A stretch of 64,000 nucleotides of DNA, from positions 2,480,001 through 2,544,000 of the forward strand of contig NZ_CP013234.1 in the NCBI RefSeq assembly GCF_001584185.1. The letters run 5' to 3'. The translations under genes were made by a program, and so were the position numbers. The stretch is from Collimonas pratensis (GTDB lineage: Bacteria; Pseudomonadota; Gammaproteobacteria; Burkholderiales; Burkholderiaceae_D). Below, one piece after another: positions 37,937 through 49,358 of this stretch (positions are counted from its first letter, which is position 1; every line of letters starts with the position of its first letter). The notes under the pieces were generated by a model that had not been told where the DNA came from, did no database searches, and saw only the letters and a program-made list of their open reading frames with translations.

Positions 37937-39235
37937 ATGCTTGGTACCCTATTCAAAAAACTTGGTGTGAAATTTTCGCTGAACGACCCGCAATGGGGCC
38001 GGAATTCGCAAAATGACAACAAGCAAAACAACGACGGCAAGAAGCCAAACAATGGCGGCCCGCCGGACCTGGACAAGCTGTGGCAGGACTTTAACCAGCG
38101 CCTGACGCGCCTGCTTGGCAACAAGAGCGGCGGTGGCGGCGATTCCAGCGGCGGCGGCTTCAATCCAGGCATGAAGGGCGCCGGCGTCGGCGTCGGTGCG
38201 ATTGCCGTGGTAGTGGTCCTGCTGTGGCTGGCCAGCGGTTTCTTTACCGTGCAGGAAGGCCAGACCGGCGTTGTGATGACATTCGGTAAATACAGCCATT
38301 CGACCACGCCGGGCTTCAACTGGCGCTGGCCTTACCCTATCCAGAGCCACGAAATCGTCAACGTTTCCCAGGTGCGCACGGTGGAAGTGGGCTATCGCGC
38401 CAGCGCCAAGAACAAGCAGCCGAAAGAAGCCCTGATGCTGACCGATGATGAAAACATCATCGACATCCAGTTTGCCGTGCAGTACACGCTGAAAAGCGCT
38501 TCCGACTGGGTTTTCAACGTGCGCGATCCGGAAGAGACCGTACGCCAGGTAGCGGAAACCGCGATCCGCGAAGTCGTCGGCAAGAGCAAGATGGATTTTG
38601 TGCTGTACGAAGGCCGCGAGAAAGTCGCGCTGGACACCAGCCAGCTGATGCAGCAGATCCTGGACCGCTATAAGGTCGGCGTGCAGATCACCAATGTCAC
38701 CATGCAAGGCGTACAGCCGCCGGAGCAGGTGCAGGCGGCGTTCGACGATGCAGTCAAAGCCAGCCAGGACCGTGAGCGTCAAAAGAATGAAGGCCAGGCC
38801 TACGCCAACGACGTGATTCCGAAAGCACGCGGTGCAGCATCGCGTTTGTTGCAGGAAGCCGAAGCCTACAGCGCACGGGTGACTGCCAATGCGGAAGGCG
38901 ATGCTTCACGCTTCAAGCAGGTTCTGACGGAATACCAGAAAGCACCGGCAGTGACACGCGACCGGATGTACCTGGACACCATGCAACAGATTTTTGCGAA
39001 TACGACAAAAGTAATGGTTGATGCTAAAAGCGGGAGTAATTTATTGTATTTGCCATTGGATAAACTGATTTCGCAGTCAGTGTCTGGCGCCGCACCGGCC
39101 GCCAGCGCAGCCAGCAGCACCGGCACGATTCCGTCGACAGTGATGAAGGACGGCGCCAGCACGGTAGAGCAGCGGCCGCAGCCGGATGATCGCTCGCGCG
39201 ATAGCCGCGACTCCCGCGATCGGGAGGGCCGATAA
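37937..39235 (+). CDS. hflK: FtsH protease regulator subunit HflK
   Basis: The 432-residue protein has a Gly/Asn-rich cytoplasmic start, a membrane segment (GVGAIAVVVVLLWLASGFF, about residues 83-101) and an SPFH/band-7 domain (VQEGQTGVVMTFGKY onwards). HflK and HflC form a large membrane cage around FtsH. I chose ATG 37937 (MLGTLFKKLG), since the in-frame extension begins with TTG. Confidence 0.95.
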   Translation: MLGTLFKKLGVKFSLNDPQWGRNSQNDNKQNNDGKKPNNGGPPDLDKLWQDFNQRLTRLLGNKSGGGGDSSGGGFNPGMKGAGVGVGAIAVVVVLLWLASGFFTVQEGQTGVVMTFGKYSHSTTPGFNWRWPYPIQSHEIVNVSQVRTVEVGYRASAKNKQPKEALMLTDDENIIDIQFAVQYTLKSASDWVFNVRDPEETVRQVAETAIREVVGKSKMDFVLYEGREKVALDTSQLMQQILDRYKVGVQITNVTMQGVQPPEQVQAAFDDAVKASQDRERQKNEGQAYANDVIPKARGAASRLLQEAEAYSARVTANAEGDASRFKQVLTEYQKAPAVTRDRMYLDTMQQIFANTTKVMVDAKSGSNLLYLPLDKLISQSVSGAAPAASAASSTGTIPSTVMKDGASTVEQRPQPDDRSRDSRDSRDREGR

Positions 39236-40131
39236 TGAATCGCCTTATCTCATTGCTGGTATGTATCTTCCTGGCGCTTTGGCTGATGTTTTCGACCATC
39301 TTTATCGTCGACCAGCGCCAGTACGCGATCCTGTTTGCCTTCGGCGAAGTCAAGCAGGTGATCAACGAGCCTGGCTTGCATTTCAAGTTGCCGCCGCCGT
39401 TCCAGAACGTGTTGTTCCTGGATAAGCGCATCCTGACCATCGATCCGCCGGATACCGACCGTTTCATCACGGCCGAGAAGATGAACATCCTGATCGACGC
39501 CTTTGTAAAATGGCGAATTACCGATCCGAAACTGTACTTCGTCAGTTTCGGCGGCGATGAAAAGCGCGCGCAGGACCGTATGTCGCAAATCGTCAAGGCA
39601 GCCCTGAACGATGAAATCACCAAGCGCACCGTGCGCGAAGTGATTTCCGGCCAGCGCGGCAAGGTCATGGATTCGATCCGCAGCAAGGTGGCGGAAGAAG
39701 CCAAGCAGATCGGCGTCGATATCATCGATGTGCGCCTCAAGCGCGTGGACTATGTCGACCAGATCAATGCGTCGGTGTATGACCGCATGAAGTCTGAGCG
39801 TTTGCGGGTCGCCAATGAATTGCGTTCCACCGGTTCTGCCGATTCGGAAAAGATTCGCGCCGATGCCGACAAGCAGCGTACGGTGATTCTGGCGGAAGCT
39901 TATCGCGATGCTGAAAAGATGCGCGGCGAGGGCGACGCCAAGGCTTCGCAGATCTATGCCCAGGCATTTGGCCAGAATCCGGAGTTCTACAAGTTCTACC
40001 GCAGCCTTGAAGCGTATCGCGCCAGCTTCAAGACCCGCCAGGACTTGATGGTGATTGATCCGAATTCGGAATTCTTTAAATATTTCCGCAGTCCGGCCGG
40101 TGGTGGAGCAGCAGCGCCAGCCAAAAAGTAA
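39235..40131 (+). CDS. hflC: FtsH protease regulator subunit HflC
   Basis: The 298-residue partner of HflK has one N-terminal membrane segment (LISLLVCIFLALWLMFSTIF) and an SPFH domain (IVDQRQYAILFAFGEV). Its ATG overlaps the hflK stop by one base. The small DUF2065 gene that follows hflC in many relatives is not visible here; a palindromic repeat lies in its place. Confidence 0.96.
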   Translation: MNRLISLLVCIFLALWLMFSTIFIVDQRQYAILFAFGEVKQVINEPGLHFKLPPPFQNVLFLDKRILTIDPPDTDRFITAEKMNILIDAFVKWRITDPKLYFVSFGGDEKRAQDRMSQIVKAALNDEITKRTVREVISGQRGKVMDSIRSKVAEEAKQIGVDIIDVRLKRVDYVDQINASVYDRMKSERLRVANELRSTGSADSEKIRADADKQRTVILAEAYRDAEKMRGEGDAKASQIYAQAFGQNPEFYKFYRSLEAYRASFKTRQDLMVIDPNSEFFKYFRSPAGGGAAAPAKK

Positions 40132-40146
40132 GCCAGCCACTGTCGG

Positions 40147-40252
40147 AATAAGGGCCCGTTAGGGAATAAGTTGGGCTTTTGGGCGGGCAACGCAGCAGCG
40201 CACCAGCTACAGCCCCCCAAAAGCCCAACTTATTTCCTGGCGGGGCCTAAGT
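40147..40252. repeat. long inverted-repeat element downstream of hflC
   Basis: Arms of about 22 bases at 40162-40183 and 40216-40237 match as reverse complements with one G-T wobble (core AAGTTGGGCTTTTGGG and CCCAAAAGCCCAACTT), separated by 32 bases. Pairing continues imperfectly outward to about 40147 and 40252 (AAGGGCCCGTTAGG against CCTGGCGGGGCCTAAG). The roughly 105-base palindrome has no gene and resembles a non-autonomous mobile repeat or a very strong hairpin. Confidence 0.75.
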
Positions 40253-40258
40253 AATCTG

Positions 40259-40296
40259 GGAATGGCGCCCTCGCTTGAGGCGCCATTCCTTATTTT
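40259..40296 (+). terminator. rho-independent terminator after hflKC
   Basis: A perfect 11-bp stem, GGAATGGCGCC and GGCGCCATTCC, encloses a 9-base loop and is followed by TTATTTT. It likely ends the hfq-hflX-hflK-hflC transcript. Confidence 0.75.
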
Positions 40297-40421
40297 CGCC
40301 GGCAAAATACTTGTAACGTTGTTGCAAGGAACCAGGCCCATTAAAGTTAATGATGATGTTTTGCTGGCAAGCGGATTGCGCCTGTCAGTAAAAAATAACC
40401 TTCCTGAGATTCATTTTTCCT

Positions 40422-41570
40422 ATGCCGAATTGGCTTCTCCCTGAAAATATCGCCGACGTCCTGCCGTCCGAGGCGCGCAAGATAGAAGACCTGCGCCGTC
40501 TGATCCTGGACAATTTCCGCCTGTACGGCTACGAGCTGGTCATGCCGCCGATGCTGGAGTACCTGGAATCGCTGCTGGCCGGCGCCGGCCAGGACACCGA
40601 CCTGCGGACTTTCAAGCTGGTCGACCAGTTGTCCGGCCGCACCCTCGGCATCCGCGCCGACATGACCACCCAGGTAGCGCGTATCGATGCGCATCTACTG
40701 AACCGCGAGTCGGTGACCCGCCTGTGCTATGTCGGCAGCGTCCTGCATACCCGTCAGATCGGCTTGCACGCCACACGCGAGCCCTTGCAGATCGGGGCGG
40801 AAATCTACGGCCACCTCGGCCTTGAAGCCGATGCCGAGATCCAGGAACTGGCGCTGGCGACCCTGGCCTTGGCCGGGATTACCCAAGTACGCCTGGATTT
40901 GTGCCATGTCGGCATCCTGCGCACCATCATCGGCGGCGATCGCGCCGCAAAAGTGGATGAAAGTGCACTGGTCGGGTTGCTGGAAGCCAAGGATTTGCCA
41001 GGTTTGCGTACCATCAGCGTCGATTACAAGCCGGAAACGCGGGCCGCGCTGTTGGCGCTGCCAGGTTTATACGGCGACGCCGGCGTGCTGCAGCAGGCGC
41101 GGCAGGTACTGCCGGCCTTGCCGGCCATCGCCAAAGCGCTTGACGAACTGGAAACCCTGGCGGAAGCTGCCGGGAAAGATTGCGTCACCGTCGATTTAGC
41201 CGATTTACGCGGGTATCATTACGAAAGTGGTTTGATTTTCGCCGCCTACGTCCCTGGTTTGCCGAACGCAATACTGCGCGGCGGCCGCTACGACGTCGGT
41301 GCGGCATTCGGCCGTTCGCGGCCGGCGACCGGCTTCTCGATGGATTTGCGAGAGCTGGCAAGACTGATTCCGGTAGCAATCCGCAAGCGTGCGATTCATG
41401 CGCCTTGGGGAGTTGAAGCAGGTTTGAAGGAAAAGATCGTTGAATTGCGCAAGGCTGGGGAAGTTGTGATCCAGAGTCTGCCCGGCCATGAAAACGATCA
41501 AGACGAGTTCGATTGCGACCGTGCGGTTGTACTCGAAAATGGAAACTGGATTATCAAAAATTTGGACTAA
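40422..41570 (+). CDS. hisZ: ATP phosphoribosyltransferase regulatory subunit
   Basis: The 382-residue protein is a HisRS-like paralogue lacking the tRNA-binding domain: it starts [12 protein letters not shown] and contains [12 protein letters not shown] and the late [23 protein letters not shown]. HisZ is required with short HisG for the first step of histidine synthesis. Together with purA it forms the common hisZ-purA pair of betaproteobacteria. Confidence 0.95.
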   Translation: MPNWLLPENIADVLPSEARKIEDLRRLILDNFRLYGYELVMPPMLEYLESLLAGAGQDTDLRTFKLVDQLSGRTLGIRADMTTQVARIDAHLLNRESVTRLCYVGSVLHTRQIGLHATREPLQIGAEIYGHLGLEADAEIQELALATLALAGITQVRLDLCHVGILRTIIGGDRAAKVDESALVGLLEAKDLPGLRTISVDYKPETRAALLALPGLYGDAGVLQQARQVLPALPAIAKALDELETLAEAAGKDCVTVDLADLRGYHYESGLIFAAYVPGLPNAILRGGRYDVGAAFGRSRPATGFSMDLRELARLIPVAIRKRAIHAPWGVEAGLKEKIVELRKAGEVVIQSLPGHENDQDEFDCDRAVVLENGNWIIKNLD

Positions 41571-42887
<1,317 letters not shown>

Positions 42888-42894
42888 AAACAAT

Positions 42895-43430
42895 ATGAAT
42901 AAATCTGATGACAAGCACCTGTGGGTGTCGTGGGATGAATATCATCGCATCATTGAAAAACTGGTCCTGAACGTCCATGCTTCCGGCTGGCAGTTCGACC
43001 AAGTGCTGTGCCTGGCACGCGGCGGCCTGCGTCCGGGCGACGTCTTCTCGCGTATTTTTGACGTGCCGCTGGCGATCCTGTCGACCAGTTCGTACCGCGA
43101 AGATGCCGGCACGGTGCGCAGCGAGCTGGATATCGGCAAGCACATCACCATGAGCCGGGCGCCCTGGCGGGCCGCGTGCTGGTGGTGGACGACCTGGTCG
43201 ATTCCGGCGTCACGCTGGACAAGGTCTTGCATCACCTGAAGGAAAATTACGCGCCGGTGACTGAGGCCAAGTCGGCGGTGATCTGGTGGAAAGCCTGTTC
43301 TTCGCTGAAACCGGATTACTACGTCGATTACCTGCCGACCAATCCGTGGATACACCAGCCGTTCGAAGAATACGACAGCTTGCGTCCGCATCAATTGGAA
43401 GCATGGAGTAGAAAGGGCGTATCGAGGTAA
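42895..43430 (+). pseudogene. phosphoribosyltransferase, frameshifted
   Basis: The frame from ATG 42895 encodes MNKSDDKHLWVSWDEYHRIIEKL, continues through LARGGLRPGDVFSRIFD and stops making sense after ITMSRA at about 43161. A second frame then gives VLVVDDLVDSGVTLDKVLHHL, the PRPP-binding loop, and runs to 43430. Adding one base in the CCC at 43162-43164 restores one protein of about 178 residues related to xanthine/hypoxanthine phosphoribosyltransferases of the COG2236 type. As given, the PRPP loop is out of frame, so the protein would be inactive. Error or true mutation cannot be told apart here. Confidence 0.85.
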
Positions 43431-43448
43431 TCGAACGCACTGAACAAG

Positions 43449-43480
43449 AAGCCCCGTTGCTGTTACAACGGGGCTTTTTA
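43449..43480. terminator. rho-independent terminator between convergent genes
   Basis: AAGCCCCGTTG and CAACGGGGCTT form an 11-bp stem around CTGTTAA-like loop sequence, followed by T-rich bases on the plus strand and an A-run on the other side. It separates the purA operon from the convergent carbohydrate operon. Confidence 0.85.
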
Positions 43481-43483
43481 CGT

Positions 43484-44698
43484 CTATGCCGATGGTTCCA
43501 GGCTGACCCAGCTGGCATCCTGCGCATGGCTGCGCAGCACGGCTTCAATGAATTGCATGCCTTGCACGCCATCCTTGACGGTGGTCAGGAAGCGGCTGTG
43601 ATCAGGGATGGCGCGGCCGTCGTTCAGCGCTGCGATCTGCTGGGCGGCATCGACATAGAGCTGGGCAAACGCTTCCAGGTAACCTTCCGGATGGCCGGCC
43701 GGCACCCGGGTAGCGTGCGCCGCAGCCTGGCCCCGCGCACGGCCGCGCGTGAGGCATTGCGCCTGGCCGCCTTGCGGCGTGAACCATAGCTGGTTCGGAT
43801 TTTCCTGGTCGAACGCCAGGCTGGCCTTGCTACCGTACAGGCGCAGCCGCAGCGCATTCTCGCAGCCGGTGGCGACCTGGCTGGCCCACAGCGTGCCGCG
43901 CGCGCCGTTGGCGTAGCGCAGCATTACTTGTACATGGTCGTCGAGCAGGCGTCCCGGCACAAAGGTATGCAGCTCAGCCAGCAGTTGGGTCGGCGTCACG
44001 CCGCTAACGTATTGCGCCAGCTGGTAGGCATGGCTGCCGACATCGCCCAGGGTTCCTGCCGACCCGTTGCGCGCCGGATCGGAGCGCCAGCCGAGCGCCG
44101 CCGGATCTTGCGTGCCATCTGCAGCAGCAGCGGCGGCAGCGGGTATTTCATCGGCCAGCCAGTCCTGGGAATACTCCACCTGAAGCAAGCGCAATTCGCC
44201 TAGCGCGCCCGATGCAACCAGTTCCTTGGCATGGCGCACCATCGGGTAGCCGGTATATGTATGGGTGAGGGCGAACACCAGATTCTTACGTTGCGCCAGG
44301 GCTGCCAGCGCTTTCGCTTCTTGCAGCGAGACGGCGAGCGGCTTGTCGCAGATGACATGGATGCCGGCTTCCAGGAACGCGGTGGCGACCGGCGCATGCA
44401 GGTAGTTGGGGGTGACGATCGCCACCACGTCGATGCCATCCGAGCGGGCGGCTTCGCGCAACGCCATCTCGCGATAGTCGGAATAACTGCGGCTACGATC
44501 CAGGCGTATCGCGGCGGCGCTGGACGCCGCTCGCAGCGGGTTGCCGGACAGCGCGCCCGCCACCAGTTCATAGTGGTCGTCAAGCCGCGCCGCCATGCGG
44601 TGTACAGCGCCGATGAAAGCGCCGTCGCCGCCACCCACCATGCCCAGCCGCAAGCGCCGTGACAGCCTGCTTTCCTGCTTGCCGTGATTGATGCCCAT
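43484..44698 (-). CDS. Gfo/Idh/MocA family oxidoreductase
   Basis: The 404-residue protein has the N-terminal NAD(P)-binding GMVGGGDGAFIG and the family motif CDKPLAVSLQEA, followed by a catalytic alpha/beta domain. Members oxidise or reduce sugars, inositols and their derivatives with NAD(P). I start at 44698 (MGINHGKQES), two bases after the isomerase stop; longer frames upstream lie inside that gene. It is the last gene of the LacI-controlled ABC operon; its substrate is unknown. Confidence 0.88.
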   Translation of the reverse strand: MGINHGKQESRLSRRLRLGMVGGGDGAFIGAVHRMAARLDDHYELVAGALSGNPLRAASSAAAIRLDRSRSYSDYREMALREAARSDGIDVVAIVTPNYLHAPVATAFLEAGIHVICDKPLAVSLQEAKALAALAQRKNLVFALTHTYTGYPMVRHAKELVASGALGELRLLQVEYSQDWLADEIPAAAAAAADGTQDPAALGWRSDPARNGSAGTLGDVGSHAYQLAQYVSGVTPTQLLAELHTFVPGRLLDDHVQVMLRYANGARGTLWASQVATGCENALRLRLYGSKASLAFDQENPNQLWFTPQGGQAQCLTRGRARGQAAAHATRVPAGHPEGYLEAFAQLYVDAAQQIAALNDGRAIPDHSRFLTTVKDGVQGMQFIEAVLRSHAQDASWVSLEPSA

Positions 44699-44700
44699 GT

Positions 44701-45753
44701 CTAGTCCAATCCTAATATTTGCGCAATCTGCGCCGTTTGCACCTGGCCGCCGGCAAAATCGTCGAAGGCGCGTTCGCTGACGCGGATGATATGGCGGCGG
44801 ATGAATTCTGCACCCTCGGCGGCGCCGTCTTCCGGATGTTTGAGTGCGCATTCCCATTCCAGCACGGCCCAGCCGGGAAAATCGTATTGCGCCATCTTGG
44901 AAAAGATGGCTTTGAAATCGATCTGGCCGTCGCCCAGCGAGCGGAAGCGTCCGGCGCGTTCCCGCCAGTCGGAAAATCCGCCGTAGACGCCTTGCCGGCC
45001 GGTGGGGCGGAACTCGGCATCCTTGACGTGGAAGGCTTTGATGCGCCGGTGGTAGATGTCGATGAACGCCAGGTAGTCCAGTTGCTGCAGCAGGAAATGG
45101 CTGGGATCGTACAAGATGTTCGCGCGCGGATGGTGATCGACCGCTTCCAGGAAGTGCTCGAAAGTGACGCCGTCATGCAGGTCTTCGCCGGGATGCAGCT
45201 CATAACAAAGATCGACGCCGGCGTCGTCAAAAGCGTCGAGCACTGGGCGCCAGCGCCGCGCCAGTTCGGCGAACGCGGTTTCCACCAGTCCGGCCGGACG
45301 CTGTGGCCAGGGATACAGGTAGGGCCAGGCCAGCGCGCCGGAAAAGGTGACGTGCGCGCGCAGGCCGAGCCGGCGCGAGGCGATGGCTGCGCAATGCAAC
45401 TGGTTTTCGGCCCAGGCGGTGCGCGCCGGCGCATTGCCACGCAGCGCCGGCGGCGCAAAGCCATCGAACAGCACATCGTAGGCCGGATGCACCGCCAGCA
45501 GCTGGCCCTGCAGATGGGTCGACAGTTCGCTGACCTGCAAACCGTGGCCGGCCAGCATGCCGGCGATGTCGTCGCAATAGGTTTGGCTTTGCGCCGCCAG
45601 TTCGAGGTCGAACAGGCGTACGTCGGTGGGTAACTGCAGCGCCTTGTAGCCCAGCGCCGAAGCCCACCGGGCCAGGTTTTCCAGGGTGTCGAACGGCGCC
45701 TTGTCGCCCATGTACTGGGCCAGAAACAGGGCCGGACCTAGTATCGTTTTCAC
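44701..45753 (-). CDS. sugar phosphate isomerase/epimerase (AP_endonuc_2 TIM barrel)
   Basis: The 350-residue protein is a xylose-isomerase-like TIM barrel: CYELHPGEDLHDG, ILYDPSHF and AFHVKDAEF carry the expected metal-binding Glu, Asp and His residues. Enzymes of this type interconvert keto- and aldose-type sugars or inosose-like rings. Together with the neighbouring oxidoreductase it suggests oxidation-isomerisation of an imported sugar or cyclitol. Substrate unknown. Confidence 0.87.
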   Translation of the reverse strand: MKTILGPALFLAQYMGDKAPFDTLENLARWASALGYKALQLPTDVRLFDLELAAQSQTYCDDIAGMLAGHGLQVSELSTHLQGQLLAVHPAYDVLFDGFAPPALRGNAPARTAWAENQLHCAAIASRRLGLRAHVTFSGALAWPYLYPWPQRPAGLVETAFAELARRWRPVLDAFDDAGVDLCYELHPGEDLHDGVTFEHFLEAVDHHPRANILYDPSHFLLQQLDYLAFIDIYHRRIKAFHVKDAEFRPTGRQGVYGGFSDWRERAGRFRSLGDGQIDFKAIFSKMAQYDFPGWAVLEWECALKHPEDGAAEGAEFIRRHIIRVSERAFDDFAGGQVQTAQIAQILGLD

Positions 45754-45813
45754 GGTGTAGTCCTTTCGTGCAAAGCATGCAGAACCGCGCCGCCGAAGCA
45801 GCGCGGTCCCGCA

Positions 45814-46791
45814 TTAGAACGGCGAATCGGGGAAATAGAACTGTTTGGCGTTCTGGTTGGTGATCAGCACTGACGGGATGATGGTGGTCGCCGGCAGTTT
45901 CTCACCCTTGAGGCGGGCTTCGGCAGTCATCTTGATGGCGTCGTAGATGAATTTCGGCGAATACGATACGTCGGCCTTGATCATCTTGTCGCCGTCAATG
46001 ATCTTCTTGACGGCTCCCTTGGCGCCGGCGCCACCGAAAATCTCCTTGATGTCGCTGCGTTTGGCCTGGTCGATGGCTTTCTGCACGCCGACCGCCATGT
46101 CGTCATCCGCCGCCCAGACCGCGTCGATCTGACGGAAGCGGGTCAGGTAGTCCTGCATCACCTTGAAGGCGTCGTCGCGGTTCCAGTTGCCGTATTTGGC
46201 ATCGAGGATCTTGATGTCCGGATGTCCTTTCATGACTGCGCTGAAAGCATCGAATCGTTCGTTGTCGAGGGTGGTCGGGATGCCGCGCAACACCACGATG
46301 TTGCCCTTGCCGTTGAGCTGCTTGGCCAGGTACTCGGCCGGCAGCTTGCCGAAGGCGGTATTGTCGCCGGCGACATAGGCGTCCTGGGCGGCGGTATTGG
46401 TCAGCCCGCGGTCAACCACCGTGACGTACACGCCCTTGCTCTTGACCTGCGCCACCGGCTGGGTAAGCGCGGCCGATTCCAGCGGGAAGATCACCAGGGC
46501 GTTGATCTTGTTGACGGTCAGCATGTCTTGCAGCTGGTTGGCTTGCTCCGATGCCGCGGCCGAAGTCTTGACGATGATTTTCAGGTCGGGATGCGCTTTT
46601 TCCAGTTCTTTCTTGGCTTCATTGGCCCACCACACGATGCCAGAGGTGAAACTGTGAGTAGCAGTCGGAATGGCGACGCCGAGCGTGACCTTGTCGGCGG
46701 CGTGGGCGGGCAGGGCGGTGCTGTAGGCAAATGCGGCCAGGGCGGCAGCCGGCAACAAGCCGCGGCTGAACATACGATGGATCGAGTGCAT
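45814..46791 (-). CDS. sugar ABC transporter periplasmic binding protein
   Basis: The 325-residue protein has a signal peptide ending around PAHAADK, then a type I periplasmic sugar-binding fold ([24 protein letters not shown]). It resembles RbsB-type binding proteins. GGAGGAGATACC is a strong ribosome site for the ATG at 46791. It lies 81 bases after the permease, in the lacI-ATPase-permease-binding protein order. Confidence 0.9.
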   Translation of the reverse strand: MHSIHRMFSRGLLPAAALAAFAYSTALPAHAADKVTLGVAIPTATHSFTSGIVWWANEAKKELEKAHPDLKIIVKTSAAASEQANQLQDMLTVNKINALVIFPLESAALTQPVAQVKSKGVYVTVVDRGLTNTAAQDAYVAGDNTAFGKLPAEYLAKQLNGKGNIVVLRGIPTTLDNERFDAFSAVMKGHPDIKILDAKYGNWNRDDAFKVMQDYLTRFRQIDAVWAADDDMAVGVQKAIDQAKRSDIKEIFGGAGAKGAVKKIIDGDKMIKADVSYSPKFIYDAIKMTAEARLKGEKLPATTIIPSVLITNQNAKQFYFPDSPF

Positions 46792-46872
46792 GGTATCTCC
46801 TCCAGTTGATGGTGCCGCTATCGGCATCCGGTGTTGAAACTACAGACGACATTGCGCTACCGACAGGAACCT

Positions 46873-47877
46873 TTAATGCCGGCCGCGCTGGAAATAAGCT
46901 ACTGCGATGATGACGACGCCCTGTACTGCCGCATTCAGGTAGACGCTGATGATGCTGGTCAGGTTAAGGATGTTGCTGATCACGGACAGCAGGATCGCAC
47001 CTACCACGGTGCCGACGATGCGGCCGGAGCCGCCCTTGAGCGCGGTGCCGCCAACCACCACCGCGGCAATCGCTTCCAGTTCCCACAGCAGGCCGGTGGT
47101 CGGCGAGGCTGAGCCGAGGCGCGGCACGTACAGCACGGTGGCAATGCCGACGCATACGCCGAGCAGCATGTAGGTGCAGGTCTTGACGAAATCGACCCGG
47201 ATGGCGGCGTAACGGGCCACCTGTTCGTTCGAGCCGATTGCTTGCACGTGGCGGCCGAACGCGGTACGGTTCAGGATCAGCGCACCGCCCAAAGCCACCG
47301 CCAGGAATACCCAGATCGGGATGGGGATGCCCAGCAGGCTGGTGTAGTAGACCGGGCTATACAGGTCGGACAGCTGGTTGTCCAGCGTCAGCGCGCCGCC
47401 GTCCGCCAGATAGGTCAGCACCGAGCGGAAGATGCCCAGCGTGCCCAGTGTGACGATGAATGCTTCGATCTTGCCTTTGGTGATCAGCAAGCCGTGCAGG
47501 CAGCCGAAAGCCAGGCCCAGCAGCAGCGCCATCGCGATGCCGATGAGCAGGATGGTCAGCGGCCCGAGGGTGCCTGCGCTCATCAGCATGTTCATGAAAT
47601 AAATCATGCTGCCGGCAATCAGCGCAGCCATGGAGCCGACCGAGAGGTCGATGCCGCCTGAAATGATGACAAACGTCATGCCGACCGCAATGATGCCGAT
47701 GAATGCGGTGCGGGTCAGCACGTTCATCAGGTTGTCGACGGTAGCGAAATCGCCGTTGAGCAAGGTGCCGGCGATGCACAGGCCGATCAGTCCGAGCACC
47801 GGGCCCAGACCCTTCAGATGATTGAGATATTGTAAAAACCGGGCGGATGCGCGGGAGTCAACGGGTGCCGGTAGCAT
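46873..47877 (-). CDS. sugar ABC transporter permease (RbsC-like)
   Basis: The 334-residue integral membrane protein has about ten membrane helices and the family motif around [15 protein letters not shown] and [13 protein letters not shown]. It forms the channel for the importer. Its start overlaps the ATPase stop by 20 bases. Confidence 0.92.
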   Translation of the reverse strand: MLPAPVDSRASARFLQYLNHLKGLGPVLGLIGLCIAGTLLNGDFATVDNLMNVLTRTAFIGIIAVGMTFVIISGGIDLSVGSMAALIAGSMIYFMNMLMSAGTLGPLTILLIGIAMALLLGLAFGCLHGLLITKGKIEAFIVTLGTLGIFRSVLTYLADGGALTLDNQLSDLYSPVYYTSLLGIPIPIWVFLAVALGGALILNRTAFGRHVQAIGSNEQVARYAAIRVDFVKTCTYMLLGVCVGIATVLYVPRLGSASPTTGLLWELEAIAAVVVGGTALKGGSGRIVGTVVGAILLSVISNILNLTSIISVYLNAAVQGVVIIAVAYFQRGRH

Positions 47878-49357
47878 GGGAAATCAACTCCTCTTCAGTC
47901 AGCTGGTCGCTGGCCAGCGTTGTTTGCAGAACGCCGGCACGCATGACGGCGACGCGATGGCACAGGCCGATCAGTTCAATCAGCTCGGATGAAATGACAA
48001 TTACCGCCCGGCCTTCTGCAGCCAGGCGCTGGATCAGGAAATAGATGTCGCGCTTGGCGCCGACGTCGACGCCGCGGGTCGGCTCGTCCAGGATGACGAC
48101 GCGCGGGTCGGCGTGCAGGTATTTGGCCAGCGCCAGCTTTTGCTGGTTGCCGCCGGACAGCATGCGCGCCTTCATTTGCTCGTTCGCCTGCGGATTGCCG
48201 GTGCGGATGTTGAAGTCTTGGATGGCGCGGGCGAGCGCCTGCTTTTCTGCCTGCAGGTCGAGCAGGGGGTGGCTATAACGCTCCAGCGTCATCAGAGTCA
48301 GGTTTTCGCGCAAGCCGAGATCGACGTGCAAGCCTTTGCCCTTACGGTCTTCACTCAGGTAAGTCAGGCCATGCTGCATGGCTTGCCGCGGGCTGCGCAG
48401 GTCCAGTTGCATGCCGCCGATGGCAATGCGGCCGCCGCTGCGCGGACGCAGGCCGATCAGCGCTTCCATGGCTTCGGTGCGGCCGGCGCCGACCAGTCCG
48501 GCAAATCCCAGGATTTCACCGGCGCGCACTTCAAAACCGAGGTCAGGGATCCAGCCTGGTACCGCCAGGTGTTCCACCTTGAGCAGCACCGGCGCATCCG
48601 CCGCAGGCATCAACTTGGGCGGAAACATGTCCGACACATCGCGTCCCACCATCAGGTTCGCCATTTGGTGCCGATCCAGGCTGGCGGTCGGTTCGCGGGT
48701 GATGAAACGGCCGTCGCGCATGATGATCACCTCATCCGTATGGCTCTCGATTTCATCCAGCTTGTGCGAAATGTAAATGATGGTGACGCCTTGCTGCTTG
48801 AGCTGCGCCATCAAGGCAAACAGCCTTTGCGTCTCGCTCGATGTCAGCGTGGCGCTGGGTTCGTCCATGATCAGCAGACGCGCCTTGCGCGACAAGGCTT
48901 TGGCAATTTCCACCAGCTGTTTCTCGGCGACGATCAGGGCGCTGACCTTGGTGTCCGGGCTTAAGTCCAGCCCCACTTGGGCCAGGCAGGCTGCGGCTTC
49001 GCTGCGCATGGCGGCGTCATCCAGCAGCCAGCCCTTGCGTTTTTCATGGCCGAGGAAAATGTTCTGGGCGATGGTCAGGTGCTCAGCCAGGTTGAATTCC
49101 TGGTGGATCAGGACAATACCGCAAGCTTCGGCTTGGCGCGACCCGGTGAAATGGCGGCTTTCGCCGTCAATCATCAACTCGCCTTCAGTGATGCTTTCAT
49201 AACCCGCCAATATTTTCATCAGGGTCGATTTACCGGCGCCGTTTTCGCCCAGCAAGCCGTAGACCCGGCCCAGTTCGAGCTCAAAACTGACGCCGTGCAG
49301 CACACGCACCGCGCCAAAATCCTTGCGGATATTTTCGAAGCGGACAGCGACGCTCAT
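47858..49357 (-). CDS. sugar ABC transporter ATP-binding protein (RbsA-like)
   Basis: The 499-residue ATPase has two nucleotide-binding domains: Walker [10 protein letters not shown] near residue 36, [11 protein letters not shown] in the first half, then signature [15 protein letters not shown] and Walker [13 protein letters not shown] in the second. This is the usual RbsA/MglA layout. It begins one base after lacI, so lacI is the first gene of the operon. Confidence 0.94.
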   Translation of the reverse strand: MSVAVRFENIRKDFGAVRVLHGVSFELELGRVYGLLGENGAGKSTLMKILAGYESITEGELMIDGESRHFTGSRQAEACGIVLIHQEFNLAEHLTIAQNIFLGHEKRKGWLLDDAAMRSEAAACLAQVGLDLSPDTKVSALIVAEKQLVEIAKALSRKARLLIMDEPSATLTSSETQRLFALMAQLKQQGVTIIYISHKLDEIESHTDEVIIMRDGRFITREPTASLDRHQMANLMVGRDVSDMFPPKLMPAADAPVLLKVEHLAVPGWIPDLGFEVRAGEILGFAGLVGAGRTEAMEALIGLRPRSGGRIAIGGMQLDLRSPRQAMQHGLTYLSEDRKGKGLHVDLGLRENLTLMTLERYSHPLLDLQAEKQALARAIQDFNIRTGNPQANEQMKARMLSGGNQQKLALAKYLHADPRVVILDEPTRGVDVGAKRDIYFLIQRLAAEGRAVIVISSELIELIGLCHRVAVMRAGVLQTTLASDQLTEEELISHATGTR

Positions 49358-49358
49358 C

